A stretch of 11,504 nucleotides of DNA, taken from the NCBI GenBank assembly GCA_024710825.1, contig JANJUA010000283.1:1-11504 (forward strand), in the 5' to 3' direction. The notes under the pieces are model-generated. The model searched no databases, was not told where the DNA came from, and saw only the letters and a list, made by a program, of their open reading frames with translations. Below, one piece after another: positions 5,617 to 11,504 of this stretch (position 1 is the first letter of the stretch; every line of letters begins with the position of its first letter). The stretch comes from Solirubrobacteraceae bacterium (lineage in GTDB: Bacteria > Actinomycetota > Thermoleophilia > Solirubrobacterales > Solirubrobacteraceae). The translations under genes and the position numbers were made by a program.

Positions 5617-7277
5617 CCTCCGGCGCCCCGTCGCTCGATCCCGTCACGCTCAGCGTGCTCCAGGGACGGCTCGAGCAGATCGTCAACGAGATGGACGCCA
5701 CGCTCTACCGCAGCGCGTTCAACCCGACGATCGCCGAAGCCCACGACGCCTGCCACGGCATCTACGACGCCCACACGGGCGAGACGCTCGTCCAGGGCAC
5801 GAGCGGGCTGCCGATCTTCGTCGGCTCGATGGCCTACGCCGTGCGCTACGCCATCGAGCGGGCCGAGCGCGACGGCGGCCCCCGCGACGGCGACGTCTAC
5901 CTCTTCAACGACCCCTACCGCGGCGCGACGCACCTCAACGACGTCAAGCTCGTGCGCCCGCTCTTCCGCGCCGGGCGCCTGATCTGCTGGCTGGCCTCGG
6001 TCGGCCACTACAACGACGTCGGCGGCAACGTGCCCGGCAACTACAACCCGGGCGCGCGCGAGAGCCACCAGGAGGGCGTCCTCATCCCGCCCGTGCGCAT
6101 CATGCGCGAAGGGGTGCTAGACGAGGACATCGTCGACGTCCTGCTCGCGATCGGGCGCTCGCCCGTCAACGCCTACGGCGACCTGAGCGCCCAGCTCTCC
6201 GCCGTCGAGCTCGGCGCGTCCCGCATGCAGGCGCTGCTCGACGAACAGGGAGAGGACCGGGTGCTGGCCGCGTTCGGCGCGCTGTCAGACGCCGCCGAGC
6301 GGCTGATGCGCGCGGCGGTCTCCGAGCTGCCCGACGGCCGCTACGCCTCCGAGGACTTCCTCGACAACGACGGCATCGACGACCGGCCCATCCGCGTGGC
6401 GGTGGAGCTGACCGTCGCGGGCGACCGCCTCACGCTCGACTTCGCCGGCACCGACCCGCACTGCGCGGGACCGCTGAACATCTCGCGCGCCACGGCCTCG
6501 GCCGCCTGCTACGTGGCGCTCAAGCACCTCTTCCCCGAGGTGCCGGCCAACGCCGGCTGCATGCGGCCGGTGGACGTGCTCATCCCGGACGGGTCGCTGC
6601 TGGACGCCGGACCGCCGCGGCCGGTCGGCGGGTACACCGAGACGATCCTGCGGGTGATCGACGTCATCTTCGGGGCCGTCGCCCAGGCCGACCCCGCGCG
6701 GGCCATGGGCTGCTCGTACGGGACGATCAACGCCCTGTCGCTGGCGGGCGAGCGCGACGACGGCAGCCGCTGGGTGATGTTCACCTTCTTCGGCGGCGGC
6801 CTCGGCGGCACGCCGGACGGCGACGGCCTCAACCACGGCAACGCCCCGCTGTCGACCGCGGTGATCCCACCGGTGGAGGTCTTCGAGGCGGCCTATCCGA
6901 TCCGCTTCACGAGCTGGGCGCTGCGGCCCGACAGCGGCGGCGCCGGGCGCCACCGCGGCGGGCTCGGCGCGATCTACGAGATCGAGGTTCTCGACGAGCG
7001 GGCCGAGGCGTTCGTCTTCGGCGAGCGCGCCCGCCACGCCCCGCGCGGCGCCGCGGGCGGCGGCCCGGGCGCCCCCAACCGGGTGAGCTGGACGCAGGAC
7101 GGCGCCACCGTCGTCCCCGAGCTCGGCGCCAAGGCGACCGGCATCGCCCTGCGGCGCGGCGACCGCCTGCGCATCGAGAGCCCGGGCGGCGGCGGCTACG
7201 GGGACCCGGCGGACCGCGACCCCGCCCGCACCGAGCGCGACCTGGCGCTCGGGCTCGTCACCGAGGGGACGCCATGA
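5613..7277 (+). CDS. hyuB: Hydantoinase B/oxoprolinase family protein (HyuB-like subunit)
   Basis: A 554-residue protein, normal for HyuB. It begins LDPVTLSVLQGRLEQIVNEM, then YLFNDPYRGATHLND (96-110) and VGHYNDVGGNVPGN (130-143), where His and Asp residues are conserved metal or structural positions in the family. It ends with the family signature ESPGGGGYGDP. HyuB works with HyuA in ATP-dependent amide or ring chemistry: N-methylhydantoinase, 5-oxoprolinase, caprolactamase, and the related acetone and acetophenone carboxylases. The ATG at 5613 is preferred because the conserved core starts soon after it. An in-frame ATG at 5589 would add eight residues (MFPLPERR) and cannot be excluded. It is the first large gene of the plus-strand operon and overlaps hyuA by 4 nt. 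The gene order B before A is conserved in some but not all clusters. The substrate is unknown. Confidence 0.9.
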   Translation: MTSGAPSLDPVTLSVLQGRLEQIVNEMDATLYRSAFNPTIAEAHDACHGIYDAHTGETLVQGTSGLPIFVGSMAYAVRYAIERAERDGGPRDGDVYLFNDPYRGATHLNDVKLVRPLFRAGRLICWLASVGHYNDVGGNVPGNYNPGARESHQEGVLIPPVRIMREGVLDEDIVDVLLAIGRSPVNAYGDLSAQLSAVELGASRMQALLDEQGEDRVLAAFGALSDAAERLMRAAVSELPDGRYASEDFLDNDGIDDRPIRVAVELTVAGDRLTLDFAGTDPHCAGPLNISRATASAACYVALKHLFPEVPANAGCMRPVDVLIPDGSLLDAGPPRPVGGYTETILRVIDVIFGAVAQADPARAMGCSYGTINALSLAGERDDGSRWVMFTFFGGGLGGTPDGDGLNHGNAPLSTAVIPPVEVFEAAYPIRFTSWALRPDSGGAGRHRGGLGAIYEIEVLDERAEAFVFGERARHAPRGAAGGGPGAPNRVSWTQDGATVVPELGAKATGIALRRGDRLRIESPGGGGYGDPADRDPARTERDLALGLVTEGTP

Positions 7278-9331
7278 GCCCCGAACGCTCGCCGGGCACG
7301 GTCGTCGGCATCGACGTCGGCGGCACGTTCACCGACCTGCTCGTGGTCGACGAGCACACGGGCCAGGCGCGGACGGCGAAGGTCCCGTCCACGCGGTCGC
7401 GCGAGGCTGCCGGCTTCCTGGCCGGCCTGCGCTCCGTCGCCGATCCGGCCGATCTGGCCGCCATCGTCCACGGCACCACCGTCGGCACGAACGCGCTGCT
7501 CGAGCGCGCCGGCGCGCCCTGCGGCCTGATCACCACGGCCGGATTTCGCGACGTGCTCGAGATGCGCCGGCGCGACCGTCCCGCCACCTGGGGCCTGCGC
7601 GGCGAGTTCGAGCCGATCATCCCCCGCGACCTGCGCCTCGAGGTCGCGGAGCGGACCGGCAGCGACGGCTCGATCGTCCAGGCCGTCGACCCGGACGAGG
7701 TCCGAGCGGCCGCCGAGGCGCTGCGCGCGGCCGGCGCCGAGGCGCTGGTGATCGCGTTCATCAACGCCTACGCCAACCCGGCCAACGAGGACGCGGCGCT
7801 GGAGGCCGCGCGGTGGCCCAACGCGTTCGTGACGACGTCGAGCGGCATGCTGTCGGAGCTGCGCGAGTTCGAGCGCACCTCCACGGCGGCGCTCAACGGC
7901 TACCTCCAGCCGGTCGTCGGGCCGTACCTCAACAGGCTCGAGGAGGATCTGCGCGCCGACGGCTTCGGCGGCCGCTTCCTCGTCGTGCAGTCCAACGGCG
8001 GCGTCGTCCCCTCCGAGGAGGCCCAGCGCTTCCCGGTCCGCACGGCGCTGTCGGGGCCCTCGGCCGGCGTCGTGGCGGCGGCTTACACGGCCGGCGCGGC
8101 GGGTGAGCCGCGGGTCATCACGTGCGACATGGGCGGCACCTCGTTCGACGTGGCGCTCGTCGACGACGGCCGGGCCGCGTTCGCCCAGCAGGCGTCGGTC
8201 GACTTCGGCCTGGTGGTGCGCACGCCGATGGTCGAGATCACGACGATCGGCGCCGGGGGCGGCTCGATCGCCCGCGTCGACGCCGGTGGGCTGCTGCGGA
8301 TCGGCCCGGAGTCGGCCGGGTCGGTGCCCGGGCCGGTCTGCTACGGCCGCGGCAACGACCGGCCCACGGTCACGGACGCCAACCTCGTGCTGGGCCGCAT
8401 CGACGCCGAGCGGCCGCTCGGCACCGGCCTCGACCGCCTGGACGTCGACGGCGCGCGCGAGGCCCTGCGCGAGCACGTCGGCCGCCCGCTCGATCTCGAT
8501 GCGGAGGAGGCCGCCGCGGCGGTCGTCGCGGTCGCCAACGCGCGGCTGGCCGGCGCGATCCGGCTCATCTCGGTCGAGCGCGGTCACGATCCCGCGCGAT
8601 TCGCGCTGATGCCCTTCGGCGGCGCCGGATCGCTGCACGTCGGCGCGCTGATGCGCGAGATCGGCTGCCCGCGTGCGCTCATCCCGCGCCTGCCGGGCAT
8701 CACCAGCGCGCTGGGCTGCGTGCTCGCCGACCTGCGCCATGACTACGTCCACACGATCGCCACCCCGCTCGAGCTCCTCGACGCCGAGGCGCTCGCCGAG
8801 GAGATGAGGACGACCGCGCGCCGCGGCACCGAGGCGCTGCGCTCGACCGGCATCGCGATCGACGGCGTCGACGTCGTCTTCGAGGTCGACATGCTCTACC
8901 GCGGCCAGAGCCACGCGGTGGCGGTGCCGCTGAGCGCGCCGGCCGCCGGCCGTCCGCTCGACCGTGAGACGATCGCGCGCGTGTTCGCCGAGACCTACGA
9001 GGCCACGTACGGGCGCACGCTCGACGACGTGCCCGCGATCGTGCAGACCCTGCGCACCGCGGTGACCGGACGCCGCCCGAGCATCCCGCTGTCGCTGTTC
9101 GCGCCCGCCGCCGACGCGACGCTGGCGGGCGCCGAGCGCGGCACCCGCCCGGTGTGGGCGGACGGGGCCTGGCACGACGCGCCCGTCTTCGACCGCCTCG
9201 CGCTGCCCGTCGGCGCGAGCGCGGCGGGACCGTGCGTGCTGCAGCAGCCCGACACCACGATCTTCGTCGACGCGGGGCTCGTCGCGACCGTCGACGAGCT
9301 CGGCAACGTCGTGATGGAGGCGGCGCCGTGA
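7274..9331 (+). CDS. hyuA: Hydantoinase A/oxoprolinase family ATPase subunit (HyuA-like)
   Basis: A 685-residue protein of standard HyuA length with an ASKHA-type ATP-binding fold. Phosphate-1 motif GIDVGGTFTD at residues 12-21, HGTTVGTNALLERAGA near 70-85, TAALNGYLQPVVGPYL, the second phosphate loop CDMGGTSFDVALV with Asp285 and Asp292, then GAGGGSIARVD, GPVCYGRG and ALMPFGGAGSLHVGAL. These parts bind ATP and activate the carbonyl oxygen of the substrate as a phosphate in N-methylhydantoinase, oxoprolinase and caprolactamase; acetone-carboxylase relatives also use the fold. The ATG at 7274 overlaps the hyuB stop (ATGA) and is preceded by GAGGGG with 5-nt spacing. It should form a heteromeric complex with the HyuB product. 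Whether the activity is hydrolysis of a cyclic amide or carboxylation cannot be decided from sequence alone; no acetone-carboxylase gamma subunit follows, which favours hydrolysis. Confidence 0.92.
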   Translation: MSPERSPGTVVGIDVGGTFTDLLVVDEHTGQARTAKVPSTRSREAAGFLAGLRSVADPADLAAIVHGTTVGTNALLERAGAPCGLITTAGFRDVLEMRRRDRPATWGLRGEFEPIIPRDLRLEVAERTGSDGSIVQAVDPDEVRAAAEALRAAGAEALVIAFINAYANPANEDAALEAARWPNAFVTTSSGMLSELREFERTSTAALNGYLQPVVGPYLNRLEEDLRADGFGGRFLVVQSNGGVVPSEEAQRFPVRTALSGPSAGVVAAAYTAGAAGEPRVITCDMGGTSFDVALVDDGRAAFAQQASVDFGLVVRTPMVEITTIGAGGGSIARVDAGGLLRIGPESAGSVPGPVCYGRGNDRPTVTDANLVLGRIDAERPLGTGLDRLDVDGAREALREHVGRPLDLDAEEAAAAVVAVANARLAGAIRLISVERGHDPARFALMPFGGAGSLHVGALMREIGCPRALIPRLPGITSALGCVLADLRHDYVHTIATPLELLDAEALAEEMRTTARRGTEALRSTGIAIDGVDVVFEVDMLYRGQSHAVAVPLSAPAAGRPLDRETIARVFAETYEATYGRTLDDVPAIVQTLRTAVTGRRPSIPLSLFAPAADATLAGAERGTRPVWADGAWHDAPVFDRLALPVGASAAGPCVLQQPDTTIFVDAGLVATVDELGNVVMEAAP

Positions 9332-9936
9332 GCGGCGGCGGCGTGGCGCTCCTCAGCGTCGATCTCCAGCGCGACTTCCTGCACCCCGACGGCGCGTACG
9401 CGCGCGGTGGGCTGGCTTCGCCCGAGTTGGCCGCTCTTCCCGAGCGGGTGGCGCCGGTGGTGGCGGCGGGCCGCCGGCTGGGGGTCCCGTTCGTCTCCGC
9501 CCAGTTCACGATCGTGACCGTGCCGGGCCGCGACCCGCTCATCGCCCCGCACCTGCTCGAGCACCGTCCGTTCCTGCGCGAGGGCGACTTCGCGCCGGGG
9601 TCCTGGGGCAACGCGCTGATGGAGCCGCTCGGCCCGGCCGACGTGGTCGTCGAGAAGGTGGCCTACTCGGCGTTCCACCAGACGCGCCTGGAGTGGGTGC
9701 TGCGGGGGCTTGACGTCCGGCGGCTGGTGGTATGCGGCATCGTGACCAACGGCGGGGTCGCCTCGACCGTCCGGGACGCGCATCTGCGCGGCATCGAGGT
9801 CGCCCTGCTCACCGACGGCTGCGCCGCGTTCGACCCGGCCGTCCACGACGCGACGCTGGTGTCGCTGGGCGGCGTCACCGAGCAGATCGCGTGCGCCGAG
9901 GCGCCGGACGCCCTGCGTCGGCTCGTCGTGCGGTGA
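9328..9936 (+). CDS. Isochorismatase-fold protein with Gly in place of the catalytic Cys
   Basis: A 202-residue protein starting at GTG 9328, which overlaps the hyuA stop (GTGA) and follows GGAGG by 7 nt. It has the isochorismatase-like hydrolase fold: LLSVDLQRDFLHPDGA (Asp12), VVVEKVAYSAFHQT (Lys110) and VVCGIVTNGGVASTVRDA. In cysteine hydrolases of this fold (nicotinamidase, N-carbamoylsarcosine amidase, ureidoacrylate amidase) the last motif is TNxCV with Cys as nucleophile. Here it is T140-N-G-G143-V, so the Cys is Gly. True isochorismatases (EntB, PhzD) also lack this Cys and use the Asp to cleave a vinyl ether. The protein may therefore do acid-type ether or enol hydrolysis, act as a non-covalent hydrolase, or be a pseudoenzyme. 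Cys136, seven residues upstream, is in the strand and is unlikely to substitute. It overlaps the next gene by 4 nt. Confidence 0.87.
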   Translation: MSGGGVALLSVDLQRDFLHPDGAYARGGLASPELAALPERVAPVVAAGRRLGVPFVSAQFTIVTVPGRDPLIAPHLLEHRPFLREGDFAPGSWGNALMEPLGPADVVVEKVAYSAFHQTRLEWVLRGLDVRRLVVCGIVTNGGVASTVRDAHLRGIEVALLTDGCAAFDPAVHDATLVSLGGVTEQIACAEAPDALRRLVVR

Positions 9937-11282
9937 GCGAGGTCGACTTCGACGTCGTCGTGGCGGGAGCCGGCGCGGCCGGGCGGGCCGCGGCGCTGGC
10001 GGCGGCCGAGCGGGGGGCGTCGGTGCTCGTGGCCGAGTCGCACGAGACCTTCCGCGCGGGCTCCAACACCGCGATGAGCACGTCGATGATCCCGGCGGCC
10101 GGCACGCGCTGGCAGCGGGAGGCCGGGGTCGAGGACTCGCCCGCGACGTTCCTCGGCGACGTGCTCGCCAAGACCGGCGGCGACGTGGACGCCACCGTCG
10201 CGCGCACCCTCACCGAGATCGGCGCCGAGCTGGTCGAGTGGCTCGTCGACCGGTGGGGCGTCCCGCTCGAGCTCGTAACCGACTTCGTCTACCCCGGCCA
10301 CTCGGTGGCGCGCTGCCACGCGGTCGCCGATCGGTCCGGGCGCACCCTGCACGGCCACCTGCTCCGCGCGCTGCAGTCGTGCGACGAGGCCACGCTGGCG
10401 GTGCCGATGCGGCTGGAGCGTGTCGTCGAGCGCGACGGCGCCGTCACCGGCGCGGTCGTCTCGGTTCCGGGGCGGGAGGAGGAGGTCGTCACAGCGGGCG
10501 CGGTCGTGCTGGCCACCAACGGCTACGCCGGCCGGCCGGACCTCGTCGCCCGCCACTGCCCCGACATCGCCGGCGCCCGGTACTTCGGCGGCGACGGGGC
10601 GGTCGGCACCGCGCTCGAGGTCGGGGAGGCGCTGGGCGCCGACACCGCCTACCTCGACGCCTACCAGGGCCACGGCTCGGTCGCCGACCCGCACGGCGTG
10701 ATCCTCACCTGGGCGGCGATCATGCACGGCGCGATCGTCGTGGACTCCGGCGGCGCGCGCTTCGGCGACGAGACGACGGGCTACTCCGAGTACGCCCGCC
10801 TGGTGCTGGCGCGGCCCGGCGGGCACGCCTGGGTCGTGCTGGACGAGCGCATCGAGCGCGCCTGTCAGCAGTTCGCTGACTTCCGGGACCTGGTCGCGGC
10901 GGGCGCGCTGCGGGCGGCCGAGGACGTGGGCGCGCTCTCCGCGCTGGTCGGCGCCGACGTCGCCCCCGCGCTGGCCGAGGCCGCCGCGGCGGCCGACGGG
11001 GACGCGCCCGACCCGCACGGCCGCACCGCCTGGGAGGCGCCGCTGGCGCCTCCCTTCCGCGCGGTCCGGGTCACCGGCGCGCTGTTCCACACGCAGGGCG
11101 GGCTGTGCGTCGACTCGCGCGCGGCGGTCCTGCGCGACGGACGTCCGGTGCCCGGGCTGTACGCCGCCGGCGGCGCCGCGGTGGGGATGTCGGGCCACGG
11201 CCCGGCCGGCTACCTGGCCGGCAACGGGCTGCTCGCGGCGCTCGGCCTCGGCCTGCTCGCCGGGAGGAGCGCACCGCCGTGA
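9933..11282 (+). CDS. FAD-binding oxidoreductase, fumarate reductase/tricarballylate dehydrogenase-like
   Basis: A 449-residue soluble flavoprotein with no signal peptide or membrane segment. The FAD-binding turn GAGAAG lies at residues 12-17, with Glu35 (VLVAES) for the ribose. GSNTAMSTSMIPAAGTRW (about 43-60) is the loop seen in fumarate-reductase-flavoprotein and TcuA-like proteins. The C terminus has GALFHTQGGL (382-391, His386), GLYAAGGAAVGMSGHGPAGYLAGNG for the second FAD contact and a closing helix. Family members interconvert C-C single and double bonds next to carboxylates or ketones (fumarate, tricarballylate, urocanate, 3-ketosteroids). The start GTG at 9933 overlaps the previous stop as GTGA; no Shine-Dalgarno sequence is obvious, so it probably depends on translational coupling. 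It is the last gene of the operon, before a hairpin. The redox partner and substrate are unknown. Confidence 0.88.
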   Translation: MSEVDFDVVVAGAGAAGRAAALAAAERGASVLVAESHETFRAGSNTAMSTSMIPAAGTRWQREAGVEDSPATFLGDVLAKTGGDVDATVARTLTEIGAELVEWLVDRWGVPLELVTDFVYPGHSVARCHAVADRSGRTLHGHLLRALQSCDEATLAVPMRLERVVERDGAVTGAVVSVPGREEEVVTAGAVVLATNGYAGRPDLVARHCPDIAGARYFGGDGAVGTALEVGEALGADTAYLDAYQGHGSVADPHGVILTWAAIMHGAIVVDSGGARFGDETTGYSEYARLVLARPGGHAWVVLDERIERACQQFADFRDLVAAGALRAAEDVGALSALVGADVAPALAEAAAAADGDAPDPHGRTAWEAPLAPPFRAVRVTGALFHTQGGLCVDSRAAVLRDGRPVPGLYAAGGAAVGMSGHGPAGYLAGNGLLAALGLGLLAGRSAPP

Positions 11283-11327
11283 GCCGCGGCGCGCCGGGAG
11301 GCTCGGCTCGCCCTCCCGGGTCGCGGC
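11283..11327 (+). terminator. GC-rich two-stage hairpin after the flavoprotein gene, probable terminator
   Basis: An inner stem CCGGGAGG (11294-11301) / CCTCCCGG (11312-11319) with a 10-nt loop is enclosed by an outer stem GCCGCG (11283-11288) / CGCGGC (11322-11327). It begins right after the TGA at 11280-11282. No T-tract follows, which is common for high-GC actinobacterial terminators but leaves termination unproven; a role in mRNA 3'-end protection is also possible. Confidence 0.45.
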
Positions 11328-11357
11328 GCTGCCCGACGGCGCTCGAGGCGGCCGCGA

Positions 11358-11386
11358 CCACCACAGCGGGCCACCCGAGCTGGTGG
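11358..11386. repeat. Imperfect inverted repeat upstream of the right-edge gene
   Basis: CCACCA-CA-GC (11358-11367) pairs with GCTGGTGG (11379-11386) to give an 8-bp stem with a 2-nt bulge and an 11-nt loop. It ends 22 bp before the -10 box at 11409, where an operator or activator site could sit; it could also be a second terminator hairpin. Apart from this and the hairpin at 11283-11327, the 139-bp stretch before 11422 contains no other supported element. Confidence 0.25.
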
Positions 11387-11408
11387 CGCGAAGGCCGATC
11401 GACCGGGT

Positions 11409-11421
11409 TAGGGTTCGAGCG
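11409..11421 (+). promoter_or_regulatory. Putative leaderless promoter (-10 box TAGGGT) for the right-edge gene
   Basis: TAGGGT (11409-11414), a 7-nt spacer TCGAGCG and ATG at 11422 repeat the arrangement found at 105-90, 219-234 and 5562-5577. No -35 hexamer is evident at 17 nt upstream. It marks a new transcription unit after the flavoprotein gene and supports the 11422 start. Confidence 0.5.
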
Positions 11422-11504
11422 ATGGCGCCACGGACGGTGGATGGTCTTCGCGATGGTTGGCACCCCGCTCGACTGATTCCCACTGCTGGAATCAAAGGCC
11501 AGGA
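11422..11504 (+). CDS. Unidentified protein, first 27 codons only (runs off the right edge)
   Basis: ATG at 11422 opens a frame that stays open to the end of the window. The peptide starts MAPRTVDGLRDGWHP and continues ARLIPTAGIKGQ. It is hydrophilic with no signal peptide. I do not recognise it with confidence; the RLIPTAGIKGQ stretch gives a weak impression of the start of a large uncharacterised actinobacterial family, which I cannot verify. The start is supported by the TAGGGT-N7-ATG arrangement. The DNA here is less GC-rich than the upstream genes. An overlapping frame that reads through from GTG 11279 to a TGA at 11474-11476 looks non-coding. Confidence 0.5.
   Translation, partial: MAPRTVDGLRDGWHPARLIPTAGIKGQ

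Noticed and set aside
7196..9175. A 659-codon open frame on the minus strand across hyuA
   Set aside because: It is the mirror of the hyuA reading frame in GC-rich DNA. Its protein is low-complexity Arg/Ala/Gly/Asp with no family motif, while the plus strand encodes a full HyuA.
1..9936. Creatinine/N-methylhydantoin pathway (hyuBA + N-carbamoylsarcosine amidase + sarcosine oxidase-like DAO gene)
   Set aside because: The isochorismatase-fold protein lacks the essential Cys of N-carbamoylsarcosine amidase, the DAO fragment is distant and separately transcribed, and the CoA-transferase/lyase genes have no role in that pathway.
11279..11476. A 65-codon ORF starting at GTG 11279 with a GTGA overlap after the flavoprotein
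   Set aside because: It runs through the probable terminator hairpin and the next gene's promoter and start in a different frame, with low-complexity composition at its beginning and no motif.
9663..11495. A 610-codon open frame on the minus strand across the flavoprotein
   Set aside because: It is antisense to a well-supported FAD protein, has biased composition without motifs, and spans operon gene boundaries.

Overview
The window is very GC-rich, tightly packed bacterial DNA with no rRNA, tRNA, CRISPR array or insertion sequence that I can see. Strong G/C third-position bias, GTG starts, ATGA/GTGA gene overlaps and TANNNT-type -10 boxes placed directly before start codons all point to a high-GC actinobacterium. 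A soil lineage such as Solirubrobacterales/Conexibacter would fit, but that is inference; no marker gene is present.

Layout from left to right: (1) the first 30 codons of a minus-strand FAD-dependent amino-acid/sarcosine-oxidase-type (DAO fold) protein; (2) a divergent, probably leaderless plus-strand nitrilase-superfamily amidohydrolase (232-1185); (3) a four-gene minus-strand operon read from 5479 down to 1160: family III CoA-transferase, CitE-like (HpcH/HpaI) CoA-ester lyase, cyclase/kynurenine-formamidase-type metal hydrolase, and an MmgE/PrpD protein; (4) a 95-133 bp divergent control region; (5) a plus-strand operon from about 5575 to 11282: a possible 13-codon leader ORF, hyuB, hyuA (ATP-dependent hydantoinase/oxoprolinase family), an isochorismatase-fold protein lacking the usual catalytic cysteine, and a fumarate-reductase/tricarballylate-dehydrogenase-like flavoprotein; (6) a GC-rich hairpin that probably ends this operon; (7) the start of an uncharacterised plus-strand gene running off the right edge.

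The two operons are head to head, and within each the genes overlap by 4 nt or are 2 nt apart, so each is probably one transcript and the two are probably co-regulated. Together they look like a catabolic island. HyuAB would open a cyclic amide, lactam or imide with ATP. The cyclase-family protein, the nitrilase and possibly the isochorismatase-fold protein would cut further amide, vinyl-ether or ring bonds. The flavoprotein would desaturate or reduce a di- or tricarboxylate, and the MmgE/PrpD protein would dehydrate, isomerise or decarboxylate it. The CoA-transferase would make the CoA thioester and the CitE-like lyase would cleave it to a keto acid and an acyl-CoA. The substrate is unknown, and no transporter or regulator lies in the window.

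The most interesting signals are: the eight-gene combination itself; Gly in place of the nucleophilic Cys in the isochorismatase-fold protein; a shared TAGNNT-N7-ATG leaderless promoter pattern at four starts; a leader ORF coupled to hyuB by the same 4-nt overlap used by all the following genes; and an inverted 12/13 repeat in the divergent promoter region.
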